A stretch of 64,000 nucleotides of DNA from Vibrio echinoideorum (GTDB lineage: Bacteria; Pseudomonadota; Gammaproteobacteria; Enterobacterales; Vibrionaceae), in the NCBI RefSeq assembly GCF_024347455.1, contig NZ_AP025484.1, forward strand, positions 682,001-746,000, given 5' to 3'. A program made the translations under genes and the position numbers. This document shows positions 26,024 to 36,134 of this stretch, one piece after another; position 1 is the first letter of the stretch, and every line of letters begins with the position of its first letter. Below the pieces are notes generated by a model, which saw only the letters and a program-made list of their open reading frames with translations, searched no databases and was not told the origin of the DNA.

Positions 26024-28423
26024 TTTGTTTATTAGGCGTGTTGCTTGGTGGCTGTTGACCATTAAACGGTTGATCAGTTGTTGGATTAATTCGGCTTCTG
26101 GCATGATTTGACGCTCTGCTATCTGTTCAGCGAAAGTGGCAAGTTCCAGTACTTCCGTCATTTCAAACTTTGACGCAATGCTTATTACTGCGTTTAAAGT
26201 TTTATTTAAGTCATCGGGTCTGGCGCTCGAGAACAGCTCTATCAATTCATCAATTTCGTTTTCTAGGTCATCAACGAGAGACGTTAAGCATTTGAGTTTT
26301 TCATCTAATTTAAGCTTACCTGTGGCTAATAAATGGCTTCGAGAAAGCTCTTCTTCCGTCAGTGGAAGTTTGTTCTTGGGTGGGCGCGTTAATATAGTGA
26401 TGTTGCTTTCATCTTTGTCTGGAAAGTTATGTACGTTAACCAAGTTATGTCGGTTGCTCTCAAACTGGTGATGAAACTCATTGATGGCGTTTTGTAAGCT
26501 GTTTTTCTGTAATGGTTTGGTGAGCACGAAATCAGCCCCGGACATGATAAATTCGTCATGCGCTTCTTTAAACACATCGGCTGTACACGCGAAAACTACG
26601 GTAGTCAGCTTAAGTTCCTTGCGGATTTTTTGAATCGCTTCAACACCGCTCATGTTCGGCATGTGGTTGTCCATTATGATTAGGTCATATTGGTTTGAAG
26701 CCAATTTATCTAAGGCTTGCAAACCGTCGTAGGCGTTCTCGACGGTTAAGTTTATAGATTCACAAAACTTCCTAATCACCATTGCGTTGATCTTATTGTC
26801 TTCTACTAACAATACCGAGAAGTTGTCGAGTGCCTGATTGGTTTTTGTTGGTGTTTTAACGACGACTTTTTCTTCGAGTTCGTGCATTTCAAGCGGAAGC
26901 GAAATGGTAAATCGAGTGCCTAGATTAAGTTCACTGGTAACCGTAATTGTACCACCCATCAGTTCGACTAACTGCTTAACAATAGAGAGTCCTAATCCTG
27001 TGCCACCAAACTTACGGGTCGTGGAAAGCTCGGCTTGTTCAAAGGCTGTGAATATATGGTCTATCTTGTCTGCTGCAATGCCAATACCAGTATCAGTCAC
27101 CAAAATATTAACGCTTGGCGGGATTGTCTGTGCAATCAAAAATTCAACTTCGACTTTACCTGATTCGGTAAATTTAACTGCATTGCCTGCTAAATTAAAC
27201 AAGATCTGACGCGTACGTGCGGAGTCTCCCACCAACTGAATATTGGTCGGTATGTTGTCCTTGATGGCAAAAGTGAGCCCTTTGTCCTCTGCAAGAGGCG
27301 TCAAGGTTTTATCAAGATGTGTAACCACGTCTGTGACTGAGAATGGGCTGTATTCAAGTTCCATTTTTCCTTGTTCAACCTTAGAGAAGTCAAGAATGTC
27401 ATTCAATATGGTGACGAGGTGCTGACCTGAGTCGATGATGATCTGTGCTTGCTTACGAGTGTCTGTGTTTTGCGATTCCTCTTTGATAATTTGAGCAATA
27501 CCTAGTACGCCATTCATCGGTGTTCTTAATTCGTGACTCATGGTGGCAAGGAATAATGACTTCGCTTCGTTGGCTTTTTCTGCTTTGTCTGCGGCTTCTT
27601 GATAGGCAATGTTGTTTCGTTTTAATTCAAAGACCCGGAAGATAAATATGGCGAACGAGAACACGAAGATAAGTAGTGCTAGTGTGATGGTGAGTTTAAC
27701 CATGACGCCTTCTAATTGGTCTTGAAGGTCGGTGAATTGATGTTCAATTTGCTCAAGGTACTCCATGTTATGCACCGAAAGAACTTGAGATAACAGTACC
27801 TTTTGTTGCTGATTGAGTTCAGCGAACGTTTTAGACAGGTCCGCCAACTCTGAGCTAATCTCTTGATGTTGAATTTGGCTTCCTGAAAATAACACGCTAG
27901 CGAGCAGCTCACTTTGAATATTGATATCCGGTGTAGAGAGAGCATTTAACTCTTCTGAATTAAGCTCGCTTGCTGCTTCACGATGGTTTGCTGAATGACT
28001 ATCAATGAGTTGTAGCGTTAGGGATTGCAGTATGAACTGACGAGCGACACTCAACCCTACGAGCTTGTCGAGCGTATCGACATTGGATATCGAGGCTTTG
28101 TGGAAACGTTCAAGTAATTGAGTGGTTTGTAAGTCTTGAAAGAACGTTGAGTGGATGCTTTCACCCTGATAGCTACCCTTTAACTCTTGCAGTTCTATTT
28201 CTAGTCTGACTAACTCAGCCGAAATTTGGTAAGGGTTCGAAATATCAGCGAGAGCAGCGTTGGTTATCTGATCACGCATTTCTAAAACTTCATGCCCCAG
28301 CTCTCGAACAGATTCTCCATATTCCGATACTTTCTCGTGCTCAGAGTAGGTCAGTATGATTAAGCTAACCAGCCCCACAAATAGCGAAATAAAGAATAAA
28401 AATATGAGTCTTATCTTATTCAT
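25961..28423 (-). CDS. Hybrid sensor histidine kinase
   Basis: 820 residues: membrane segment near 5-25, a periplasmic helical sensor to about 240, a second membrane segment near 243-265, HisKA with SHELRTPMNGV, an ATPase domain with DTGIGI and GGTGLGL, a receiver with VEDNK, the phospho-acceptor Asp in IIMDNHMP and LTKPL, then about 130 residues with no clear Hpt His motif. The ATG at 28423 is preferred over TTG at 28429 because GGAG lies seven bases before it. It overlaps the upstream peroxidase gene by 8 bases. The C-terminus is built from a tandem repeat read in three frames. Confidence 0.88.
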   Translation of the reverse strand: MNKIRLIFLFFISLFVGLVSLIILTYSEHEKVSEYGESVRELGHEVLEMRDQITNAALADISNPYQISAELVRLEIELQELKGSYQGESIHSTFFQDLQTTQLLERFHKASISNVDTLDKLVGLSVARQFILQSLTLQLIDSHSANHREAASELNSEELNALSTPDINIQSELLASVLFSGSQIQHQEISSELADLSKTFAELNQQQKVLLSQVLSVHNMEYLEQIEHQFTDLQDQLEGVMVKLTITLALLIFVFSFAIFIFRVFELKRNNIAYQEAADKAEKANEAKSLFLATMSHELRTPMNGVLGIAQIIKEESQNTDTRKQAQIIIDSGQHLVTILNDILDFSKVEQGKMELEYSPFSVTDVVTHLDKTLTPLAEDKGLTFAIKDNIPTNIQLVGDSARTRQILFNLAGNAVKFTESGKVEVEFLIAQTIPPSVNILVTDTGIGIAADKIDHIFTAFEQAELSTTRKFGGTGLGLSIVKQLVELMGGTITVTSELNLGTRFTISLPLEMHELEEKVVVKTPTKTNQALDNFSVLLVEDNKINAMVIRKFCESINLTVENAYDGLQALDKLASNQYDLIIMDNHMPNMSGVEAIQKIRKELKLTTVVFACTADVFKEAHDEFIMSGADFVLTKPLQKNSLQNAINEFHHQFESNRHNLVNVHNFPDKDESNITILTRPPKNKLPLTEEELSRSHLLATGKLKLDEKLKCLTSLVDDLENEIDELIELFSSARPDDLNKTLNAVISIASKFEMTEVLELATFAEQIAERQIMPEAELIQQLINRLMVNSHQATRLINKLNQQRKTGSINNVKQAQSTT

Positions 28424-29510
28424 TTTCAAACTCCACTAACATTTTAGGACGGTTACCTGTTAGGGTTTCGAGGAACACTTTAATCTCGTTAATGGTTTGT
28501 TTTTCAAATGTCTTGCCGAGTTGGCTTTCACCCATGATTTTGATGGCTTCCTCTAACGTTTCAGTTTGACCATCATGAAAATAGGGTGCAGTGATCGCCA
28601 CGTTTCTTAAACTGGCGACACGGAAGAGGTGCTTGTCTTGTGGTTGTCCTGTAAACATAAATCGACCTTGGTCTTCACTTCGTTCTGAACCCGTTTTTGA
28701 TAACCCAAAATAACCAAATCGCATGACCATTCCTCCGCCAATATTGGTACCTTGGTGGCAACGAATACAACCTTCCTTCTGAAAGGTTTCCCAGCCTCGC
28801 TTGGCCTTATCGGACAGCGCTGAATGATCGCCTCGCAAGTACTGGTCGAAAGGAGAATCAGGTGTGGTTAGCCCTTGCATAAACTCAATAAGTGCAGCCT
28901 TAATCGAAGTTTCGTTGATGGCCGTCGATTGTTCTTTGAATAGGCTGATGTAAGTATCCGATTGAGATACATAGTCCGTAATGTGTTTCCAGTTTGAATC
29001 CATTTCGTCAACGTTGTGTACTGGGCCATCAATTTGATCACCAAGGTTGTTCACCCGGCCATCCCAAAAAAATCGGTAGTTAAAGGCAGCGTTAAAAACG
29101 GTGAGTGAATTTCGCATTCCCGCTCCATTTACGCCAATGGAAACAGGAATCACTTCAGCGCCATTGGTTTGTAGGCTATGACAACTTTCACAGCTGACAC
29201 TTCGATTCGACGATAAGTTAGGGTCTTTGAATAGCGCCCAGCCTATCTTGGCAAGATCACCGTCTATCTCAGTCGAATCTGGAATTGGGAAGATTTGTTG
29301 CTCTGAAAGTCCCGTCTGTTGAGCATCTTGTGCGTTTGTATTTGAATCGCGTGCTGACGAGTGCGAATCTTCATGGTTGCTTTCATCAGAGTGATTTTCT
29401 TGGTGTTCAAAAGAGGCGTGCATCTTTAAAGAAGCGGCGTCATAAACCAGTAGGCCTATTGAAACGCAAATGACAGTTATGCTCATTACTGCTAAATATG
29501 GCGTTTTCAT
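28416..29510 (-). CDS. Dihaem cytochrome c peroxidase-family protein
   Basis: 364 residues with an N-terminal signal or anchor (about 5-25), a low-complexity linker rich in His, Ser, Glu and Asp (about 35-70), then the CCP/MauG fold with haem sites CESCH and CIRCH. GPVHNVDEM and FRVASLRNVAITAPYFHDG are family hallmarks. It reduces peroxide, or performs another haem-based oxidation, in the periplasm. It overlaps the hybrid kinase gene, so it may supply or modify the signal the kinase senses; that is an inference from gene order. Confidence 0.88.
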   Translation of the reverse strand: MKTPYLAVMSITVICVSIGLLVYDAASLKMHASFEHQENHSDESNHEDSHSSARDSNTNAQDAQQTGLSEQQIFPIPDSTEIDGDLAKIGWALFKDPNLSSNRSVSCESCHSLQTNGAEVIPVSIGVNGAGMRNSLTVFNAAFNYRFFWDGRVNNLGDQIDGPVHNVDEMDSNWKHITDYVSQSDTYISLFKEQSTAINETSIKAALIEFMQGLTTPDSPFDQYLRGDHSALSDKAKRGWETFQKEGCIRCHQGTNIGGGMVMRFGYFGLSKTGSERSEDQGRFMFTGQPQDKHLFRVASLRNVAITAPYFHDGQTETLEEAIKIMGESQLGKTFEKQTINEIKVFLETLTGNRPKMLVEFENE

Positions 29511-29665
29511 AGTATTAGTTCCATCTCGTTTAGATCATTTTGGCAAGTCAGAATCCTTCTGATTTACACCTTATTCACCCTGTGGATGAAAGGTATATAC
29601 TTATAAACTTAGTTTCATATTTGTGATGTTGCAAGAAGATGGTGTAACAAGAGGAGAGGAGCAAG

Positions 29666-29887
29666 ATGAAGCCATTGAATTGGTTAAATGACAAGGAGCA
29701 GGTATCGTTAGAAACAACGCGTTACGTAGGGCGGGTTAGTGACTTAACGGTGAATTCGAAAAGACCTTGTTGTATAAAATTCGGATGTTTAAGATCTAGA
29801 TGCAGAAAAATAAGTGCCAGACGTAGAAAAGCCGTGGTAACTGCAGAGAGTGACCACGGCTTTGGCATTACATCATGTACTTTCTAA
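29666..29887 (+). CDS. Possible small protein (73 aa)
   Basis: The ATG has an unusually strong ribosome site (GGAGAGGAG, five bases before it), but the product (starts MKPLNWLNDKEQ) is Cys/Arg-rich with no known motif and its end overlaps the terminator of the convergent sulfatase gene. It may be a remnant or leader. Nothing else was found in 29511-29916 apart from that terminator. Confidence 0.3.
   Translation: MKPLNWLNDKEQVSLETTRYVGRVSDLTVNSKRPCCIKFGCLRSRCRKISARRRKAVVTAESDHGFGITSCTF
29828..29863 (-). terminator. Terminator of the minus-strand sulfatase gene
   Basis: A perfect 11-bp stem (29828-29838 with 29853-29863), followed on the minus strand by TTTTCT. Confidence 0.75.
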
Positions 29888-29916
29888 ACTGCTTGAATTA
29901 CATGATCTAGAGGGGC

Positions 29917-31479
29917 TTATTTAGCTTGCGCTGCTGCCGCTTCTAGTTGCTTAAGTTTACCTTGAAGCATGTAAGCATTCTGGTTGAAGTTACCAGGGTT
30001 CAACACTTGGCTTTGCTGCATTGGGTAATCAGGCAGCGTGTTCATGAACTCTTGTACTTTGCCGCCTACTGGCACGAATAGCCACATGTTGTCTGCCATC
30101 CAGCGTAGGTACATACCAGATTCGTGTGGTGCTTTTTCGAATGGGTCAGCACGTAGGTGAACAACCTGGGGCCAGTTCGGTTGGAAACGAACAGCATCAA
30201 CAATGTTACCTTCCATTACAGCGAATGAAATCTTGAAGTCATTCCAACGTACTGCGTTCAGCTCAGCATTCGCAGAGAAGTAAAGCATGCTGTCACGTGG
30301 GCCTTTCTCTTCTTTACCTTGGAAGTAAGGTAGGAAGTTGTAACCATCTAGGTGAACACGCCAGTTTTTACCGTTGTAAGTTGCGCCTTTTTCAGAAGCC
30401 AGTTTATCAACCACTTTATCATCACCAGCAGCAGCTAGTAGTGTAGGGATCCAATCTTGGTGACCCATGATATCGTTGATCTTAGTTCCCGGTTTGATAG
30501 TACCAGGCCAGCGAACTAGCTGAGGAACACGCATACCACCTTCGTAAGTTGTACCTTTCTCACCGTGGAAGTAAGTTGCACCGCCATCAGGCCAAGATAC
30601 TGTCTCTGCACCATTATCGGTCGAGTAGATTACGATTGTGTTGTCTGCGATTTTAAGCTCATCAAGCTTGTCTAGAAGAATACCTACTTGGTCATCGTGC
30701 TCTAACATGCCATCGGCGTAGATGCTGATACCAGACTTACCTTGGTATTTTTCTTGTAGACGAGTCCACACGTGCATACGTGTTGTGTTGTGCCAGATGA
30801 AGAATGGTTTGTCAGCTTTCACTGCTTTTTCCATGAATGCTAGAGATTCTTCTAGGAACTCTTCATCCGCGTGCTCCATACGCTTACGCGTCATCGGGCC
30901 TGTATCTTCAATCTTGCCGTCTGAGGTCGACTTAATTACACCTCGAGGGCCAAAGTTCTTACGGAACTCAGGGTCTTTAGGGTAGTAGTATGTCTCAGGT
31001 TCTTCTTCTGCATTCAGGTGGTATAGGTTACCGAAGAACTGGTCAAAACCGTGGTTCGTTGGAAGGTGTTTGTCTTGGTCACCCATGTGGTTCTTACCGA
31101 ACTGAGCAGTCATGTAACCCTGTTCTTTAAGAAGGTCTGCGATAGTTGGAGCCCAATCTGGGATACCGTGGTCTGAACCAGGCATACCGATAGTCAGTAG
31201 ACCTGTACGGAAAGGTTCTTGACCTGTTAAGAATGCAGCACGGCCAGCAGTACACGATTGTTGACCGTAGTGGTCAGTAAATAGTGCGCCTTCGTTAGCA
31301 ATACGGTCGATGTTAGGTGTTTCGTACCCCATCATACCGTTGTTGTATGCACTGATGTTAAATACACCAATGTCATCACCCCAGATAGCAAGAATGTTTG
31401 GTTTTTCTGCTGCTGTTGCCGCTGAAGAAGCTGCTAATAAGCCAACACCTAATGCCAGTTTATTAATTTTAGTACCCAT
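29917..31479 (-). CDS. Periplasmic Cys-type sulfatase
   Basis: 520 residues with a signal peptide (ending TAA, about residue 23). It shows the sulfatase metal site WGDDIG near residue 34, the formylglycine motif SCTAGRAAFLTG near 75 (Cys-type, C-x-A-x-R), GKNHMGD near 130 and STDNG near 290. It hydrolyses a sulfate ester; the substrate is unknown. Cys-type enzymes need a maturase, and a candidate is encoded at 52665. It is divergent from a second, closely similar sulfatase gene, with shared blocks such as FFGNLYHLNAEEEPE and FGPRGVIKS, so the two probably arose by duplication. Confidence 0.92.
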   Translation of the reverse strand: MGTKINKLALGVGLLAASSAATAAEKPNILAIWGDDIGVFNISAYNNGMMGYETPNIDRIANEGALFTDHYGQQSCTAGRAAFLTGQEPFRTGLLTIGMPGSDHGIPDWAPTIADLLKEQGYMTAQFGKNHMGDQDKHLPTNHGFDQFFGNLYHLNAEEEPETYYYPKDPEFRKNFGPRGVIKSTSDGKIEDTGPMTRKRMEHADEEFLEESLAFMEKAVKADKPFFIWHNTTRMHVWTRLQEKYQGKSGISIYADGMLEHDDQVGILLDKLDELKIADNTIVIYSTDNGAETVSWPDGGATYFHGEKGTTYEGGMRVPQLVRWPGTIKPGTKINDIMGHQDWIPTLLAAAGDDKVVDKLASEKGATYNGKNWRVHLDGYNFLPYFQGKEEKGPRDSMLYFSANAELNAVRWNDFKISFAVMEGNIVDAVRFQPNWPQVVHLRADPFEKAPHESGMYLRWMADNMWLFVPVGGKVQEFMNTLPDYPMQQSQVLNPGNFNQNAYMLQGKLKQLEAAAAQAK

Positions 31480-31826
31480 AAGGACTCCGGTTTACTTTTA
31501 AGATTAATGCGTTAGAACAACACATCGATGAACAAATGTTATTCTCAAAATTCCGTTACGTCCTTTTATAGTGCTTATAACCAATTGTTATATTGTTTGG
31601 TTAACTTATTGATTAAATTGGATTTGGTTTGTTGGCTAGAAGAAATCATTAGAGAGCATGTGTGATCCTTATCATGTTTATTGTCATAAACCTTATCGAT
31701 GATCTGTGCATTTGTATTTGAATGAAAAATGACAAAAATATTAATAGTTTAGCTAATGTCGCGAGAGTTAAAAAAATGAACTATATGTTGTAGGGCAGGA
31801 TGCAAATAACTAATGAAGAGGTTTCT
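31480..31826. other. Divergent sulfatase promoter region
   Basis: No gene in 347 AT-rich bases. It must hold both sulfatase promoters and includes a Crp-like site listed separately. Confidence 0.6.
31661..31676 (+). promoter_or_regulatory. Candidate Crp-binding site
   Basis: TGTGA, six bases, then TCATG: nine of ten core positions match the Crp consensus. It is placed about midway between the divergent sulfatase genes. Catabolite control of sulfatases would make sense, but one near match is weak evidence. Confidence 0.35.
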
Positions 31827-33374
31827 ATGACAGCGAAATATGGCGTCAAACGTCGATTAGCGATTTTGGGTACAGCGATGATGGCGGCTTCCACCACCAC
31901 ATTCGCGGCAGAAAAACCGAATATTCTCGTAATTTGGGGTGATGATATTGGGCAATCTAATGTCAGTGCATATACCTTTGGCTTAATGGGTTACCAAACC
32001 CCGAACATCGATAGTATCGCCAAAGAAGGCATGATGTTTACAGATTACTACGCAGAGCAATCTTGTACTGCAGGTCGCTCTACGTTCATTACCGGTCAAA
32101 GTGTGTTACGAACGGGTTTGAGTAAAGTAGGTTTACCAGGCGCAGACATTGGCTTACAGGCAGAAGACGCCACAATTGCCGAGATGTTAAAACCGATGGG
32201 CTACATGACTGGTCAATTTGGTAAAAACCACCTTGGCGATAAAGATGAATTCCTTCCAACAGCACATGGGTTTGACGAATTTTTTGGCAACCTTTACCAC
32301 CTAAATGCTGAAGAAGAACCCGAAAATGAAGATTACCCAACCGATCCAGAGTTTCGTAAGAAGTTCGGTCCGCGTGGTGTTATTAAGTCATTCGCTGATG
32401 GCAAGATTGAAGATACGGGTCCACTAACGCGTAAGCGTATGGAAACTGTCGATGAAGAAACACTTGATGCGGCGCTTGATTTCATGGACCGTGCAGTGAA
32501 AGCGGACAAGCCATTCTTCGTTTGGTGGAACGCAACACGTATGCACTTTAGAACGCACGTGAAAGCCGATAGTAAAGGTGTGACCGGTGTCGGTAACTAC
32601 GCTGACGGTATGGTTGAACACGACAGACACGTTGGGCAACTATTAAAACAAGTTGATGAGTTAGGTATCAAAGATAACACCATTGTTTTCTACTCAACGG
32701 ACAATGGCCCACACATGAACTCTTGGCCTGATGCGGGTACAACCCCGTTCCGTGGTGAGAAAAACACCAACTGGGAAGGCGCATACCGTGTTCCAGCAAT
32801 GGTTCGTTGGCCAGGTAAGATTGAACCGGGCAGTGTGTCTAACGAAATCATGCACCACATGGACTGGATGCCAACGTTTGTTGCTGCCGCCGGCGATGAT
32901 CAGATCAAAGAGAAATTGCTGAAAGGTCATACTGCGGGTGATAAAACATTTAAGGTTCACTTAGATGGTTACAACTTCCTTCCTTACCTAACAGGTGAAG
33001 AAGAAAAAGGTCGCCGTTCTGAAATCTTCTACTTTACCGATGATGGTGATTTAGCCGCGCTTCGTTACAACCAATGGAAAGCGGTGTTCATGGAGCAACG
33101 CGCAACGGGTACCATGCAAATTTGGTCAGAACCGTTCGTGACGTTACGTCTTCCTAAGCTGTTTAACCTCCGTATGGACCCATATGAAAACGCAGATATT
33201 ACGTCGAATACCTATTATGACTGGTTGTTAGACCACGCTTATATGTTCGTTCCTGCGCAAGCGTATGTAGGCGAGTTCTTAGAAACGTTTGCCGAATACC
33301 CACCACGCCAAAAAGCGGCAAGCTTTAGCTTGGATCAGGTTATGGAGAAACTTCAAGAGAACCATAATAAGTAA
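31827..33374 (+). CDS. Periplasmic Cys-type sulfatase (paralogue of the divergent gene)
   Basis: 515 residues. I use the ATG at 31827 because GAGG precedes it at the right distance and it gives a normal signal peptide ending TFA; the frame could start at 31800. Motifs: WGDDIG, SCTAGRSTFITG (formylglycine Cys), GKNHLGD, STDNGPH. It is similar over its whole length to the neighbouring sulfatase. It needs conversion of the Cys to formylglycine, probably by the radical SAM maturase at 52665. Substrate unknown; the pair may attack two linkages of one sulfated compound. Confidence 0.92.
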   Translation: MTAKYGVKRRLAILGTAMMAASTTTFAAEKPNILVIWGDDIGQSNVSAYTFGLMGYQTPNIDSIAKEGMMFTDYYAEQSCTAGRSTFITGQSVLRTGLSKVGLPGADIGLQAEDATIAEMLKPMGYMTGQFGKNHLGDKDEFLPTAHGFDEFFGNLYHLNAEEEPENEDYPTDPEFRKKFGPRGVIKSFADGKIEDTGPLTRKRMETVDEETLDAALDFMDRAVKADKPFFVWWNATRMHFRTHVKADSKGVTGVGNYADGMVEHDRHVGQLLKQVDELGIKDNTIVFYSTDNGPHMNSWPDAGTTPFRGEKNTNWEGAYRVPAMVRWPGKIEPGSVSNEIMHHMDWMPTFVAAAGDDQIKEKLLKGHTAGDKTFKVHLDGYNFLPYLTGEEEKGRRSEIFYFTDDGDLAALRYNQWKAVFMEQRATGTMQIWSEPFVTLRLPKLFNLRMDPYENADITSNTYYDWLLDHAYMFVPAQAYVGEFLETFAEYPPRQKAASFSLDQVMEKLQENHNK

Positions 33375-33403
33375 ACTATTGCCCTAGCTAAACTGATAAC
33401 ACG

Positions 33404-33430
33404 AAAGAGCTCCTAGGAGCTCTTTTTTTT
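33404..33430 (+). terminator. Terminator of the plus-strand sulfatase gene
   Basis: A perfect palindromic stem AAAGAGCTCCT/AGGAGCTCTTT, followed by a T run. Confidence 0.9.
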
Positions 33431-33567
33431 ATGCGCATATCGATGAGTAAACCCCGGTCGTGAATATGAATCACAACTATCGTGCTTATTGCCACTAAAT
33501 AATTGTATTTTGGTCTTTTTTACGTCTACCTTAGTAAGCATAAGGATGTATAAAAACAAGGAATGTT

Positions 33568-36006
33568 ATGTCTGCATGGTTGTGCTCGCTAGTGAACGGA
33601 TTGAAACACCAGAGAGTCGCAGTATTATCCGTAATCTTATCTCCACTTATGTTGTCGCTGTTCAGTTTGAGCACCTATGCCAACGAGCAAGCTCCTAATA
33701 GCAACACTGAGACTTCAAAGCTCAGTTCTGTAGTTTCACACGTTAGCTCTGATGTTTTACCTATCGGCTCCAAAGCCACGTATGTCGGATCGGAAGCTTG
33801 TATTGATTGTCATAGTGAAGAAGTCGAAGCGTGGCAGGGCTCTCATCATGACATGGCGATGAAACACGCTACAGATGAATCTGTATTAGGCGATTTCAAC
33901 GATCAAACGGTCACTCATGACGGTAAACCCAACCGATTTTTTCGCAAGGGTGAAGAGTTCTGGGTCAATATCGAAGGGCCAGACGGGCAATTCAAAGATT
34001 ATAAAATTAGCTATACCTTTGCTTTTGAGCCTCTACAACAGTACATGGTTGAGTTTGGAGACGGACGCGTACAGTTGATTCCTTTCGCTTGGGATTCTCG
34101 CATTGAGGACGAAGGCGGCCAACGCTGGTTTCATCTCTATCCTGATACCACCAACACTGATGAATTCTACTGGACCAACAGTGGCCAGAACTGGAACTTC
34201 ATGTGTGCCGATTGCCATTCAACGAACCTAGAAAAGAACTACGACAGCGCAAGCAATACCTACAACACTACTTGGTCTGAAATTAATGTTGGCTGCGAGG
34301 CATGTCATGGTCCTGCGAGTGAGCACGTTGAGCAGGCCCAGTTAGCCAAAGATCAGTTAACCAGAAACAAGCTAGCCAAAGCCAACGGCGGCAAGGACGT
34401 TCAAATTTCGGCGCATTATGGTTTCGATCGTGATCTGTCTAAGTCAGTGAAAGAGTGGATCTACCAAGAGGGGAACTCAACCCTTCAACCGAAAGACATC
34501 ATCCATACCAATCAAGTTCAAACTTGTGCTCAATGCCATAGCCGACGAACTCAATTGAACGAAAGCGGCGATCACGTAAATGGTTCGTTCTTCGATAAAT
34601 ATCGCCTTAGCTTGATTACCCCTGAGCTCTACCACAACGATGGTCAAATCTACGATGAAGATTATGTTTACGGATCCTTCTTACAATCGGTGATGGCAGA
34701 GAAAGGCGTCACTTGTACAAATTGCCACGATCCCCATACTGCAGAACTGAAAATTGCAGAAGAAGCGGTGTGTAGCCAATGTCACATTGCCTCTGAATAC
34801 ACGCCTGAAAAGCACACATTCCATGAAGCGAATACCGAGGCTTCACAATGTACTACTTGCCATATGCCTGAAACGACGTATATGGAAGTTGACCCAAGGC
34901 GTGACCACAGTTGGCACATCCCGCGTCCTGATGTTAGCCAACATATAAAAACACCGAACGTGTGTACCAGTTGTCATGAAGATCAAACCGACCAGTGGGC
35001 CGATAAGCAGATTAGCGAATGGTTCCCGGATTCTAAGTATCGTAATCAACAGCATTTTGCCGTCGCCTTTTATGCCGATTCAATAGGGCACAGAGGGGCC
35101 GAAGATGCATTGGCTTATTCTGCTCAGGATTCGAGTCTGAGCAATATTATTCGTGCATCGAGCTTAGAACGCTTGGGTGGTAACACAGGCAAGAACACAC
35201 TTATCTCACTTGCCAGAGCAGTTAAACACGATAATGAGATGATTCGTTTAGGGGCCGTGGCAGGTTCATCTGGATTCTCATTTAGCGACCGCTGGCAGAT
35301 TCTCGAACCACTATTAACTGACCCTGTATTATCGATTCGTTCAGAAACCGCAGGTGCATTAGTGCGTTATTGGGGGGAAATGAATCCTCTACAGAAAGAT
35401 CAAATCAAGCCAACATTAGAAGAGTACATCGAGATACAACGCTTCAATGCTGACAGAGGGTTTGGTCGTACTAATTTAGGTAACGTTTATCGAGATTTAG
35501 GGCAGCATCAAAAAGCGATAGAGTTCTATCAAGGCGCTATCAAAATTGAACCTTACTTCGAAAACAGCTACGCCAACTTGGCCGACTTGTATCGTGCACT
35601 TGGTGACGAACCAAAGGCATTTTCGACATTGAAACAAGGTATTCAAGCGCAACCAAAATCGAGTGTGTTGCCATACAGCGCAGGCTTATCTTTGCTTCGT
35701 GTCAAAGATTACGACCAAGCAACCGACTACCTAAAACAAGCGGCTGAAACAGCGCAAACCGACCCACAATATTGGTATGTGTACGGCTTGGCTTTAGAGA
35801 AGTCTGATGTACTTGCTGCGAGTAAGTCATTGAATAAGGCTTACCAGTTTAGCCGTAACCCACAACACTTGTATGCACAGTGTGAGATTTTGGCTCGAAA
35901 TTACCAGAAACCGGGTGTACCAAAAGCATTTGAGCAATGTATTTCATCATTGAGTAAGGTGGCACCACCGGAAGCTATTAACCAATTGAAAGCAATTAGT
36001 CAGTAG
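33568..36006 (+). CDS. Octahaem cytochrome c with C-terminal HEAT and TPR repeats
   Basis: 812 residues: a signal peptide (about 15-38), then eight CxxCH sites at about residues 78, 213, 243, 320, 383, 402, 428 and 466 in a cytochrome c554-like multihaem arrangement (YVGSEACIDCH at the start, GCEACHGPASEH in the middle). HEAT-like helices follow (about 520-620), then TPR repeats (about 625-790). Multihaem proteins of this type move electrons in the periplasm or act as reductases; the repeat half should bind a protein partner. ATG with AAGGA upstream. It sits between a sulfatase and the MoxR/Bat operon. Its C-terminal half has a separate paralogue at 54084. Confidence 0.88.
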   Translation: MSAWLCSLVNGLKHQRVAVLSVILSPLMLSLFSLSTYANEQAPNSNTETSKLSSVVSHVSSDVLPIGSKATYVGSEACIDCHSEEVEAWQGSHHDMAMKHATDESVLGDFNDQTVTHDGKPNRFFRKGEEFWVNIEGPDGQFKDYKISYTFAFEPLQQYMVEFGDGRVQLIPFAWDSRIEDEGGQRWFHLYPDTTNTDEFYWTNSGQNWNFMCADCHSTNLEKNYDSASNTYNTTWSEINVGCEACHGPASEHVEQAQLAKDQLTRNKLAKANGGKDVQISAHYGFDRDLSKSVKEWIYQEGNSTLQPKDIIHTNQVQTCAQCHSRRTQLNESGDHVNGSFFDKYRLSLITPELYHNDGQIYDEDYVYGSFLQSVMAEKGVTCTNCHDPHTAELKIAEEAVCSQCHIASEYTPEKHTFHEANTEASQCTTCHMPETTYMEVDPRRDHSWHIPRPDVSQHIKTPNVCTSCHEDQTDQWADKQISEWFPDSKYRNQQHFAVAFYADSIGHRGAEDALAYSAQDSSLSNIIRASSLERLGGNTGKNTLISLARAVKHDNEMIRLGAVAGSSGFSFSDRWQILEPLLTDPVLSIRSETAGALVRYWGEMNPLQKDQIKPTLEEYIEIQRFNADRGFGRTNLGNVYRDLGQHQKAIEFYQGAIKIEPYFENSYANLADLYRALGDEPKAFSTLKQGIQAQPKSSVLPYSAGLSLLRVKDYDQATDYLKQAAETAQTDPQYWYVYGLALEKSDVLAASKSLNKAYQFSRNPQHLYAQCEILARNYQKPGVPKAFEQCISSLSKVAPPEAINQLKAISQ

Positions 36007-36134
36007 AAAGCTGAGCTGAAATAAAGCGCCAACATTGACGTGGCTATGCGCTTATAATTTATGGTGTATATAACTAATAGTTATAGAGCTTATGAGTAGG
36101 ATGTTCACAGCCAGATTGAATTAAGGGAAGACCT

